Part shown: positions 51,977 to 60,945 of the stretch, one piece after another | Numbering within the stretch: the stretch's first letter is position 1 | Layout: each line of letters starts with the position of its first letter | Assembly: GCA_001600695.1 (NCBI GenBank) | Contig: BCKQ01000001.1 | Location: 2,637,880 to 2,701,879, forward strand | DNA from: Ascoidea asiatica | Lineage: Eukaryota; Ascomycota; Saccharomycetes; Ascoideales; Ascoideaceae | DNA: 64,000 nt | Direction of reading: 5' to 3' | Notes under the pieces: generated by a model | What the model was told of the DNA's origin: nothing | What the model saw: the letters and a program-made list of their open reading frames with translations, nothing else | Databases searched by the model: none | Made by a program: the position numbers and the translations under genes

Positions 51977-52380
51977 TAACTCTTCACTTTAATTGGAAGA
52001 ATAGCATTGATTCTTGATCATTGATGTAATTGATAATATAAAGAAGTTCGAATGAATTATTCACCAGCTAAATACCTAATAATCCCGTAGCTCAAAACTT
52101 CTAAAAATTTCCTCTAATTCTAGAAATGTAAAGATCAAATTTTAATGTACCTTAGTTGATTGCATTAACAATTGTGATATAAAAGTTTAAAAAGAGTACA
52201 AACTAGCGTTTTGGAAAATTATATTTTGTGGCGTATTAAGTGTGGCGTATAGACTTTTAAAACTGATTTTACAGAATTCCATTTAATTACAACCCCAATT
52301 TGTATGTATTTGAAAATATTCAATTATCTAAGATTAAAATTTCTATTTACATTTACAGGATAATGTTTAAATGGTTTACC
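51977..52380. promoter_or_regulatory. Upstream region of the tandem-APSES gene
   Basis: A 10-base direct repeat TGTGGCGTAT occurs at 52227-52236 and 52241-52250, about 255-275 bp upstream of the ATG. The rest is AT-rich, including the 3' flank of the next gene. Confidence 0.5.
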
Positions 52381-53244
52381 TTATTTTAGCCAAAAGTAGT
52401 ACCATCTGCTTTGATGTCTACTTAGAGTATCGGTTTTTATGGTAGGAGTATCTTTTAAAAAGTTTTCAGTGTTCGATTCAACACTTAATTCTTTTATCGA
52501 TGAATTTTCCAACGTACCGACGAAATCACTATTATTTTTTAGTTCAATCTCTGCCTTAGTTTCTAATTCTTCTCCGATATACTTATCCCTAAAAACAGCA
52601 ATAATACTAACCAAAATAGCACTTAAAAATACAACATTACTTATTGGATCCAACTTTTTGGTATAGTTATTGAAATCTTTTCTTCGACTCTCACTACATT
52701 CCATTAGATTTATTTCTTTTAGTTTATTTACAGTTTTCTTTGATAAATACTTTTTTTCATTGGCTTTAAATGGAATATCTTCAGGGCATGATTTGTCCCT
52801 ATAATCTTTGAAACCTTCCCGGGGACCCCAATTGCCGTAATATAACCAATATAAAAAAGTTTTTTCGTTTTTACTCAAACTGTTCCAATTTTCTTTTTGA
52901 AGCAAACTTAATTCTGCTTTAACTATATTTTGTTCTCCAGTAGATAATTTTAGAAAATGAATTGGATCATTATTTATGATCTTTTTAAAATCAAAATTTT
53001 CCAATAATTTTTGTGCATCTTCGTCAGATTCCGAATCAAGGGGAATTATAGATTGAAATATGTCCTTAAAAGAAAGAAGAGCAGTTTGTGTAAGGTCTTT
53101 TTTTTTTCTTAAATTTTTTAAATCTTGAGAAGAAACACCGGAATTAAACTTTTGTTGTGCCCATGAAATAGAACTAATATTTCTTACTGAACGAAAAATA
53201 TGCAAGGAATGAACCCTTAAAAAAGAATTGCTAAGTAAACTCAT
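52381..53244 (-). CDS. Mitochondrial membrane protein, COX IV-like motif (Gep7-like)
   Basis: The 287-residue product has a basic, Ser/Leu-rich N-terminal ~30 residues (LRVHSLHIFRSVRNISSISW) typical of a mitochondrial presequence. ENWNSLSKNEKTFLYWLYYGNWGPR (split, about 118-142) resembles the cytochrome c oxidase subunit IV/Cox5 segment W-x3-L-x3-E-K-x10-G-x-G-P-R. One membrane segment follows (about 202-218). Yeast Gep7 (prohibitin interactor, also 287 residues, respiratory growth) has this layout and I think it is the best match, but the identity is inference. It could be a divergent Cox5-like protein. Start ATG 53244. Confidence 0.55.
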   Translation of the reverse strand: MSLLSNSFLRVHSLHIFRSVRNISSISWAQQKFNSGVSSQDLKNLRKKKDLTQTALLSFKDIFQSIIPLDSESDEDAQKLLENFDFKKIINNDPIHFLKLSTGEQNIVKAELSLLQKENWNSLSKNEKTFLYWLYYGNWGPREGFKDYRDKSCPEDIPFKANEKKYLSKKTVNKLKEINLMECSESRRKDFNNYTKKLDPISNVVFLSAILVSIIAVFRDKYIGEELETKAEIELKNNSDFVGTLENSSIKELSVESNTENFLKDTPTIKTDTLSRHQSRWYYFWLK

Positions 53245-53639
53245 TAGAACAAATATAAGTTAAACAATATATAAAGGAACCGAAATTTTTTTACAGTTTA
53301 TAAGAATAATAAAATCTCTTCAAAATTTATTCTCACTATGATACTAAGTGTTTGAATGATAATAGTTCAAATCTTTAGCAAAGATTAAGCTCAAAGTTAA
53401 ATTTACTATCCGTGATTTCACATAAAAAAGGTTTTTCAATTTAACATCCTGCATCCATAAAACTTCCATATTTTTTTAATATTTATTCAGAATTTTGAAA
53501 AATAAAATTATTTTGGACAAATTTATTTTATTGAAAAAAATACTCATTTTATACAAATCTCAATTAATTATTTGCAAAAAGTTCATTAATAGATAGTTTC
53601 ACTACAACCTCTTCAATAAAAATCATTGCTATTTAAAGG
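53245..53639. other. Divergent GEP7-like/UTP23 intergenic region
   Basis: 395 bp of AT-rich bidirectional promoter. No motif or repeat stands out. Confidence 0.5.
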
Positions 53640-54575
53640 ATGCGTCAAAAAAGAGCTAAAGCATATAAAAAAAATATGCTTGTTTATAATCATTCATTCA
53701 AGTTCAGGGAACCATATCAAATTCTAATTGATGACGAAATAATTGTAAAGATGTCTAAAGCTGGATCAAACTTAGAAAAACTATTAATGACATGTATTCA
53801 AGCTGAAATTAAGCCCATGATCACCCAGTGTTGCATTCAATCATTGTATAGGTCGAATAATCATGATGCAATTAACGCTGCTAAAAGGTTTGAAAGACGA
53901 AGATGTAATCACTCATTGAAGAATCCTGAAACCCCAAGTAATTGCATCTATTCCATAACAGCAATTCCCGATAAGGATAAAAAGAGAATCACGCAAGCTA
54001 AAAATGTAAGTACGCATGAGAAAGAGGATGAAGAAAATAGAGAACAAAAGTCTTTCACTAATAAATTTCGTTACGTTGTAGTTTCTCAGGATGAAACTTT
54101 AAGAAAAAAACTAAGAAAAGTGCCTGGGGTTCCTTTATTATACATAAATAAAACAGGCGTATTGGTAATGGAACCCCTATCTTACCTTACAGTTGAGTAT
54201 AGTGAGGAATATGAAAGCAAGAAGTTAACAGGAGGATTAAATGACCCTAATCATGCTGGGCGAAAAGAATCCGAAGTTTCAAAAAAAAATGTAATTGAAA
54301 ATATTGAAGAGAATGTTTCCTCGTCACCTTTAGTCAAAAAAAGGAAAAGGGGGCCAAAAGAACCAAATCCATTGAGTATGAAAAAGAAAAAAAGGCAGAT
54401 GGAAGAAAAAAATATAAAAAGTCAAGAAATTAATAAGAAAAGGAGAAAAAGAAAGCATACAAAGCCAGCAACTTCATCCGAGGTGAAAGATAAGGAACCG
54501 GGAAAAGAAGAACAAGCAAAAGAGATACATTATTCAGAGAAAATAAATGTAACAGATAAGATCGAAAATATTTGA
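53640..54575 (+). CDS. UTP23: Utp23, PIN-like rRNA processing factor
   Basis: The 311-residue product begins MRQKRAKAYKKNMLVYNHSF, then FREPYQILIDDEIIV and TQCCIQSLY, the typical start of a Utp23/Fcf1 PIN domain. A cysteine/histidine cluster (Cys65, Cys89, His91, Cys102) can form the zinc site of Utp23. FRYVVVSQDETLRKKLRKVPGVPLLYI (split, about 142-168) gives the C-terminal PIN core. PIN catalytic acids are incomplete, as in yeast Utp23 (254 residues), which binds snR30 and the 35S pre-rRNA in the small-subunit processome. The C-terminal ~110 residues are very Lys/Arg/Glu-rich. Start ATG 53640. Confidence 0.93.
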   Translation: MRQKRAKAYKKNMLVYNHSFKFREPYQILIDDEIIVKMSKAGSNLEKLLMTCIQAEIKPMITQCCIQSLYRSNNHDAINAAKRFERRRCNHSLKNPETPSNCIYSITAIPDKDKKRITQAKNVSTHEKEDEENREQKSFTNKFRYVVVSQDETLRKKLRKVPGVPLLYINKTGVLVMEPLSYLTVEYSEEYESKKLTGGLNDPNHAGRKESEVSKKNVIENIEENVSSSPLVKKRKRGPKEPNPLSMKKKKRQMEEKNIKSQEINKKRRKRKHTKPATSSEVKDKEPGKEEQAKEIHYSEKINVTDKIENI

Positions 54576-54942
54576 GTATATAGGGTAGTGGATAGTAGAA
54601 AACTTGAAAAAAGTAAGAAGAGATGAAAACTGTAAAACATAAAATAATTAAAAAGCTTGAGAAGCATCTGAAATTCAAAACGGCTGTTATGCCAAACCTC
54701 TGTTTGAACGGGTATATGTCATGTCACGAGCAAGCGGTCGGAATATCTGAAATCCAAGCTATTTTCACCGGTCTTTTATGGCACTGTTCTTTATAGTTCA
54801 TCATTCATTAATAAATTTGCTAGCACTTTTTTATTTAATTTTACAAAATTTTTGAAGAGCAAAGTCTCACTTAAACAAAAATTCTTTAAAATTGTTATCA
54901 ATTTTGAATATTCAATATTAGAATTAAAGAACTATTTTGATA
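54576..54942. other. UTP23/OCA1 intergenic region
   Basis: A GC-richer patch at about 54680-54780 (including CATGTCACGAG and GGTCGGAATATC) lies in an AT-rich spacer; probably the OCA1 promoter. No gene is seen. Confidence 0.4.
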
Positions 54943-55803
54943 ATGGCTAATTCTTCCTTAAGTTTTGTGAATAATTGCAATGGTAATACCAATCATAATT
55001 CAAATAGCTTGAGATACGACAAAAAAATAGTACCCATACAGAAAGAGATTATGAATGGTCATATGAGTACTAATTCTGAGAAGGTTGAAGATAATTTAAA
55101 TAATATGGGTACCGAACAAATTGTTTCAATAGATGACATAAAAACAAATTTTAGTATTCAAGATATTTTTGCATCTGCAAATTATAATGAAGATATTGAT
55201 TTTGATATAGAAGATGAAATAGACGTTCAGAATGAAGAAAATGACATGGAACATTATAACTCAATGTATCTAACCAAAATATCTCCTTCAATATTAAAGA
55301 TAGTGCCTCCGTTAAATTTTTGCCCAGTCGAACGATATCTTTATAGATCAGGACAGCCTGCTTCCATAAATTTTCCTTTTTTAAAGAAATTGATGTTGAA
55401 AAATATAGTATGGCTAGCTTCTGAAGATCCAAATGACAATTTTATTGAATTTGCCGAGGACCATAATATAAATCTATTATATGCGGGAATTAATGCTGAT
55501 GGCTATAATGTCAACCCTTGGGATGGATTAAGTGAAAATTCAATTAAAACAGCAATAGAAATAATTATAAATAAAAATAATTATCCATTATTAATATGCT
55601 GTGGAATGGGAAGACATAGAACAGGAACTGTAATCGGATGCCTTAGAAGATTACAAGGGTGGAATCTTGCAAGTGTTTCAGAAGAGTATAGAAGGTTTAC
55701 TGGATCAAGGGGTGGAAGAATATTGGTTGAATTATTGATTGAAAAATTTGATGTTACGTCTATAAATATTGATTCTAGCGTAGCTCCAGATTGGTTGATA
55801 TAA
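54943..55803 (+). CDS. OCA1: Oca1, putative tyrosine/inositol pyrophosphatase-like phosphatase
   Basis: ATG 54943 gives 286 residues (the frame opens earlier at TTG 54937). The N-terminal ~115 residues are Asn-rich and acidic. The phosphatase domain begins [20 protein letters not shown] and has the P-loop [15 protein letters not shown], with Cys220 and Arg226 as the CX5R pair, followed by [19 protein letters not shown]. These are near-identical to yeast Oca1 (238 residues). Oca1 belongs to the Oca/Siw14 group, acts in oxidant-induced arrest and caffeine/TORC1 phenotypes, and complexes with Oca2-6. Whether it is catalytic is debated; residues here are intact. Confidence 0.93.
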   Translation: MANSSLSFVNNCNGNTNHNSNSLRYDKKIVPIQKEIMNGHMSTNSEKVEDNLNNMGTEQIVSIDDIKTNFSIQDIFASANYNEDIDFDIEDEIDVQNEENDMEHYNSMYLTKISPSILKIVPPLNFCPVERYLYRSGQPASINFPFLKKLMLKNIVWLASEDPNDNFIEFAEDHNINLLYAGINADGYNVNPWDGLSENSIKTAIEIIINKNNYPLLICCGMGRHRTGTVIGCLRRLQGWNLASVSEEYRRFTGSRGGRILVELLIEKFDVTSINIDSSVAPDWLI

Positions 55804-56328
55804 CACAATTTACAATGTAGATTTAATTTTCACGGTCCATTTTTTTCTTATATCCATTTGTAATTAATAACCATATTATAAAGCTATTAATACCCTTTGA
55901 TTTATTTCTTGCAGGTATGGTTTTTTTTTAAATTTTTTTTTGTTCTACAAAACACCAAAAATGCATTCGTATTCGTTCTTTTAATATCTTTTCTGGAAGC
56001 AAATGAGATGGTTTAAATGTCATATTATTGCTATTACTTGATTTTTATCATTGGGCTATCACTTTATCAGATACTTATCGTCCGTAACGGCACGTTTTAC
56101 CCGCATTTTAGAGCCCTTAAAATAATTCCAGGGCTTTACAGAAATATTTACTTTATTTTAAACCAATTTTTCTTCATTCCATAAGCAAAACTTTTGATAG
56201 CGCATAAATAAATATTTTCATTGAAAATATTAATATTAAAGTAATAATCAATATCAATAGACAGTTCAAAGTTAAAAGCTTGATTGTTCATTACAGTATT
56301 ACTTCAAATTTATTGTCAAAATAAAAAA
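55804..56328. promoter_or_regulatory. OCA1/CSE1 intergenic region
   Basis: The right half (CSE1 promoter) holds an inverted AGCCCT (56112-56117)/AGGGCT (56130-56135) and TTACCCG-type sequence near 56095. T-rich tract at about 55920-55940 marks the OCA1 3' end. No gene is seen. Confidence 0.45.
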
Positions 56329-59300
56329 ATGTCAAATAAACAAGAAACTATCATCAGACTACTTGAAGAATCTTTAAATCCTTCGACTGCAAATACTTCC
56401 GAAAAATCTTTGAAAGATTTAGAGGTTAGCATTCCAAACTTTTCAATTATACTATTGGAAATAGTTTCCAACGATTCGTTAGGTCTTAATATAAGATTGG
56501 CTGCTTCATTGTGTTTCAAAAACTTTATAAAAAGGAAATGGGTTGATGAAAATGGTAATTATAAGCTAAATCTTGATCAAGTACAATTAATTAAATCTAG
56601 AATTTTTAACTTAATGATAAATTTATCAAATAAAAATCTACAATTACAAATTGCTGATTCTATTTCAATTATTGCTGATTCAGATTTTCCTGATAATTGG
56701 CCAACATTAATTGATGAAATAGTATCGAATTTATCAAATGATAATATTTCTGTGATTAATGGTGTTCTTATTGTTGCTCATTCAATATTCAAAAAATGGA
56801 GACCGCTTTTTAGATCAGATGATTTATTTTTGGAAATTAAATTAGTTTTAGAAAAATTTGCTGATCCATTCTTGCAATTATTTCTCAAAGTTGATCAATT
56901 GATAGACTCAGATAAAAGTTCAACTATTCTTTTAGAAAATTTACTTTTAATAGTTAAAATATATTATGATCTAAATTGTCAAGATATTCCAGAGTTTTTT
57001 GAAGACAATTTAAATGATGGTATGAGTTTACTTCTCAAATACTTAAATTATGAGGTTCCAACCCCTAATAATAATGAGTTAGAAGAAATTTCAATCAAAG
57101 TCAAATCCTCAATTGTTGATTTAATTCAGCTATATATCACGAGATATCAAGATGTTCTTGCTCAAAACCATATTGAAACCTTTACTAAATCTATTTATTC
57201 TTCTTTAACCACCTTTCTAACCTTAGACTCTAAATTTGATTTGCTAGCCTCAAAATGCCTCACGTTTCTTAAAAATGTGGTACCAATTCCTTACATTTAT
57301 AATCAGTTTTTCGTTTCTGACAAAGCACTAGAAGAAATACTTTTAAAGATAATTTTACCAAATATTTCTTTAACTGAATCTGACGAAGACTTATTTGAAG
57401 ATGATCCAATTGAATATATTAGAAGAGATTTAGAGGGATCAGACTCTGATACTAGAAGACGTGCATCGACAGATTTTTTAAGAACACTTAAAGATAAAGA
57501 TGAGAAAAGAATAACCGAAATAGTGATGAAGTTTATATCAACTTTTCTTGCTCAATATGATCTTAATCCTGCTTCTAATTGGAAAGAAAAAGACACAGCC
57601 GTATATTTATTCATTTCATTGGCAGCAAAAGGTGCCATAACTAATATTGGAATTACTTCAACTAATTTGTTAGTTGATATAATTCAATTTTTCTCTCAGA
57701 ATATAGCCAATGATTTAGTTTCTTCCTCTATTCATCCAATTTTGAAGGTTGATGCTATTAAATACATTTATTTATTTAGGAATCAATTAACAAGACAACA
57801 ATTGATGGAAATTTTTCCTATGCTTGTTCCTCATTTACTTGTGGATAGTTATATTGTTTATACTTATGCAGCTATCACCATTGAAAAAATTTTATCTTTA
57901 AAGAAGAGTGGAACTTCAAATAATGCTACTAATCCCTCAATAATTATCAATAATTCTAATATAAATAATGAACCTGTTTTTACAAAAGAGGATATCAAAC
58001 CAATATCTCAAGATCTCATCAATAATTTGTTCACTTTAATTTTACGAGATTATTCTTCTCCAGAAAAATTGGCTGAAAACGAATATTTGATGAAATGTTT
58101 AATGAGAGTTTTATTAGTTTCTGATGATATATTTTTATCAAATCAAGATTTTTTCGTTTCTGTTATCAATCAATTAATTCAAATAATTGAAGTAATAGCC
58201 AAAAATCCTTCCAATCCAAAATTCACTCATTATACTTTTGAAGCAATTGGAATAGTTATTTTGAAAAACTCTGGTAAATCTAATGAGAATATTATTAACT
58301 TTATGAATCTAGTAATTCCTAAATTTTTAACGCTTTTAGCTCAAGAAGTATTTGAATTTATTCCCTATGTATTTCAAATATTGTCTCAACTTTTAGAGCT
58401 ATTACCAAAAGCTGATCATAGTTTACCTATCTATTATCATAATTTGGCAAAGCCTTTACTTTCACCAACTATTTGGGAATATAAAGGAAATATACCTGCT
58501 ATCACAAGATTGTTAATCAATATGATAGAGTTTGATAGGAATGTATTCATTGATAATTTGACAGGTTTATTAGGAGTTTTTCAAAAATTGATTTCATCTA
58601 GAGCGAATGATAATTTTGGGTTTGAACTTTTAGAAGGAATTTTGCTTCATATTAAGCTTGAAAATTTGAACAAGTATTTAAATCAAATTGCAGTCATTTT
58701 ACTAACTCGTTTACAAAATGGCAAAACTGAAAAGTATTCAAAAAGATTTGTTTTGTTTTTATCAACAATCTGTATTTTTGACTCAGAATATATTTCTAAT
58801 TATAAAAGAAAAGATGTAAATTCTTTAGGACCAGATTTTGTGGTGAATTTCATTGATCAGGTTCAACCCAATTTATTTGGAAATATATATCAGTCACTTA
58901 TTTTAAATGCTTTAACAAATATCACTAATAATCTTAAGGAAAGAAAAGTTATTTTGGTTGGATTAACAAATTTAATAACCAAATCCAATAAATTCACTCA
59001 TGGAGTTTATTCCGAATTTTTTGTTCAATCTTTAGATAAACTAATTATCATTGCTGCTAAATCTAAATTCAATAAATCTGGAGAATCGGGAGAATCGTTT
59101 GATGCAGGTTTTGATATCTCGGAGTACACTTTTGGTGCTAGTTTCTCAAGATTGATTATCGTTGGAAAAAAAGATTTTGATCCTGTTTCTGATATTAATA
59201 ACACAAATGGTTCCCTTTCCTATATTGTTAGCCGCCTAAAAAAATTAGACTCTGAAAGTGGAAATTCTTTTTTAAATAACATTACGCCCCAATTATCCGA

Positions 59301-59334
59301 AGAGTGTCGTTCTGATATTTTAGGTAAATTTTAG
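56329..59334 (+). CDS. CSE1: Exportin Cse1 (importin-alpha re-exporter, CAS)
   Basis: ATG 56329 gives 1001 residues (yeast Cse1 is 960); the frame upstream begins at TTG. It is a HEAT-repeat karyopherin: importin-N domain at about 10-90 with LEVSIPNFSIILLEIVS and IRLAASLCFKNFIKRKW, then DNWPTLIDEIV and DPIEYIRRDLEGSDSDTRRR (the typical Cse1 loop), and repeats to the C-terminus. Cse1 with Ran-GTP carries Srp1 back to the cytosol after import, and Srp1 is encoded at 26.7-28.3 kb here. No defect is seen. Confidence 0.96.
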   Translation: MSNKQETIIRLLEESLNPSTANTSEKSLKDLEVSIPNFSIILLEIVSNDSLGLNIRLAASLCFKNFIKRKWVDENGNYKLNLDQVQLIKSRIFNLMINLSNKNLQLQIADSISIIADSDFPDNWPTLIDEIVSNLSNDNISVINGVLIVAHSIFKKWRPLFRSDDLFLEIKLVLEKFADPFLQLFLKVDQLIDSDKSSTILLENLLLIVKIYYDLNCQDIPEFFEDNLNDGMSLLLKYLNYEVPTPNNNELEEISIKVKSSIVDLIQLYITRYQDVLAQNHIETFTKSIYSSLTTFLTLDSKFDLLASKCLTFLKNVVPIPYIYNQFFVSDKALEEILLKIILPNISLTESDEDLFEDDPIEYIRRDLEGSDSDTRRRASTDFLRTLKDKDEKRITEIVMKFISTFLAQYDLNPASNWKEKDTAVYLFISLAAKGAITNIGITSTNLLVDIIQFFSQNIANDLVSSSIHPILKVDAIKYIYLFRNQLTRQQLMEIFPMLVPHLLVDSYIVYTYAAITIEKILSLKKSGTSNNATNPSIIINNSNINNEPVFTKEDIKPISQDLINNLFTLILRDYSSPEKLAENEYLMKCLMRVLLVSDDIFLSNQDFFVSVINQLIQIIEVIAKNPSNPKFTHYTFEAIGIVILKNSGKSNENIINFMNLVIPKFLTLLAQEVFEFIPYVFQILSQLLELLPKADHSLPIYYHNLAKPLLSPTIWEYKGNIPAITRLLINMIEFDRNVFIDNLTGLLGVFQKLISSRANDNFGFELLEGILLHIKLENLNKYLNQIAVILLTRLQNGKTEKYSKRFVLFLSTICIFDSEYISNYKRKDVNSLGPDFVVNFIDQVQPNLFGNIYQSLILNALTNITNNLKERKVILVGLTNLITKSNKFTHGVYSEFFVQSLDKLIIIAAKSKFNKSGESGESFDAGFDISEYTFGASFSRLIIVGKKDFDPVSDINNTNGSLSYIVSRLKKLDSESGNSFLNNITPQLSEECRSDILGKF

Positions 59335-60256
59335 TAAAGTTTTTTGTAATTATTTAAAATTTTTGCTTAGAATTTTTCTTTCTCTTTCAAATTTTTTTCA
59401 AAATGTGTTAATAAATAGATTACACAAAACAAATTTTTTCGCGCTACTTATTTTTTTTAAAAATTCTGGGAGAGCTTTACATTAATTGAAAAGAGTAATT
59501 CCCAATCTGAAGCGCAACCTTGATTAACAGGAAGTTATAAACTTCTTTTTATCCTCCATGTTACGTGTTTGTCAGCGCAGCTGCAAATTGTGTATCTATT
59601 TTTTACGTAGTTGGTCATCTTAAACTTTCAATATACTAACGTTATGACTGAAATTATTTCTAGCTTTAAGTAGGGCAATTTGGCGATATAAACCTGAAAG
59701 AAACACCTAAAAACATTCCATAATTAAGAATATTGGGATAAACATAAATTTCTCAAACGAAAAGTAATGGAAAAAATAGTTAAAGAAGCTTTTTGGTCGT
59801 AAAGGAAAGTATAAGTAGATAATCTTTTAAATAAAATAAACTAAAACCACTCCAAGTTTGTTGCACAGATAGTCATACATCAACTTTTTAAAACAATCAT
59901 AAATTGGAATACTTTTGCATTATATTTCAGTCACATGTTAGTTATTATCACAATGACCGATGAGCCACACGTCAACGCCACTAAAATAGGAATTTGTGGA
60001 CACGGACGGATTTCCGGGGTAGGATTGTGTATCAGCAGTCTAACATTAGTTACAGTACCCTACGGTAGATAATACTAAAGATAACACTCATTCAACCAGT
60101 TCGTTAAAAGCTAATCGATATATTAATTTCCTTTGATTCTAATCAAAAATATCTAAAATAAAACTTTTGGAATACTACTTAGAAATTGTTACAACCTATA
60201 GGTTTAGATTTTTTTACTTAAGTTTTAATAATTTTTTTGTTAAAGAGGTTATAGCC
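59335..60256. promoter_or_regulatory. CSE1/MMS2 intergenic region
   Basis: 922 bp. A GC-richer stretch at about 59930-60070 carries GTCACATG (59931-59938), an ACACGTC, and CGGATTTCCGGGG near 60008-60020. They recall centromere elements but the intervening DNA is not AT-rich (see rejected list). TAACGTTATGA lies at 59638-59648. No gene is seen. Confidence 0.45.
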
Positions 60257-60761
60257 ATGTCTAAAATGTAAGTTAAGCCAAATCTTTTCATATTTCAATA
60301 AATCTAAAGAAAGTTAAAGGACTAACTCTCAACTATTTTTCTTTTTGATTTATAGACCAAGAAGTTTCAGATTGCTAGAGGAGCTTGAGAAAGGAGAAAA
60401 AGGAATGGGTGCTGAATCCTGCTCATATGGGCTTGATGATAGTGATGATATTTCAATGACTCATTGGAATGGGACAATTTTAGGCCCACCTCATAGTAGT
60501 CATGAAAATAGAATATATAGTTTGTCTCTAGAATGTAATGAAGATTATCCAGATAAACCACCAATTGTTAAATTTGTTTCAAAGATTAATCTTCCTTGTG
60601 TTGACTCAAATGGATCGGTTGATCCGAAAAAATTGCAACTATTAAAGAATTGGAAAAGGAGTTATACAATGGAGACACTCCTATTGGAATTAAGAAGGGA
60701 AATGGCTAGTTCTGCTAATAAAAGACTAAATCAACCTGCTGAAGGGTCTGTTTATCCCTAA
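60257..60761 (+). CDS. MMS2: Mms2, ubiquitin-conjugating enzyme variant (one intron)
   Basis: Exon 1 is 60257-60267 (11 nt), exon 2 60356-60761; splicing gives 138 residues starting MSKIPRSFRLLEELEKGEKG. It continues with MTHWNGTILGPPHSSHENRI, FVSKINLPCVDSNG and ELRREMASSANK, all matching yeast Mms2 (137 residues), which also has an intron near its start. The usual E2 active-site Cys is absent, as in all UEVs. Mms2 pairs with Ubc13 to make K63-linked ubiquitin chains on PCNA for error-free DNA damage tolerance. Without the intron, the reading frame would begin with a non-ATG frame. Confidence 0.96.
60268..60355 (+). other. Spliceosomal intron of MMS2
   Basis: Donor GTAAGT at 60268, branch ACTAAC at 60321-60326, acceptor TATAG ending at 60355; 88 nt. 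It splits the fourth codon and rebuilds SKIPRSF. Confidence 0.95.
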
Positions 60762-60945
60762 ATTTATTGATGCATGCATAAAATGACCATTTAGTTTCAA
60801 TGACTTTAAGGATCCTTCTTTAATTATTATTTTGAATTGCTGTTACAAAATAAATTAAGTTCAAGAATTTTCTCGCAAAGATATATTTTGCTATATATAG
60901 TTATATACTTTTCGATACAATATTTATTACAGCTATTTTTTCGAT

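Noticed and set aside
14734-59648. TAACGTT as a shared promoter motif (14734, 14749, 23697, 43594, 59638)
   Set aside because: In DNA this AT-rich, a rough count gives about fifteen chance occurrences per 64 kb on both strands, so these are not enriched.
59931-60022. GTCACATG followed about 80 bp later by GATTTCCGG, resembling CDEI and CDEIII of a point centromere
   Set aside because: The intervening DNA is not AT-rich as CDEII must be, the CCGAA core is CCGGG, and point centromeres are restricted to Saccharomycetaceae.
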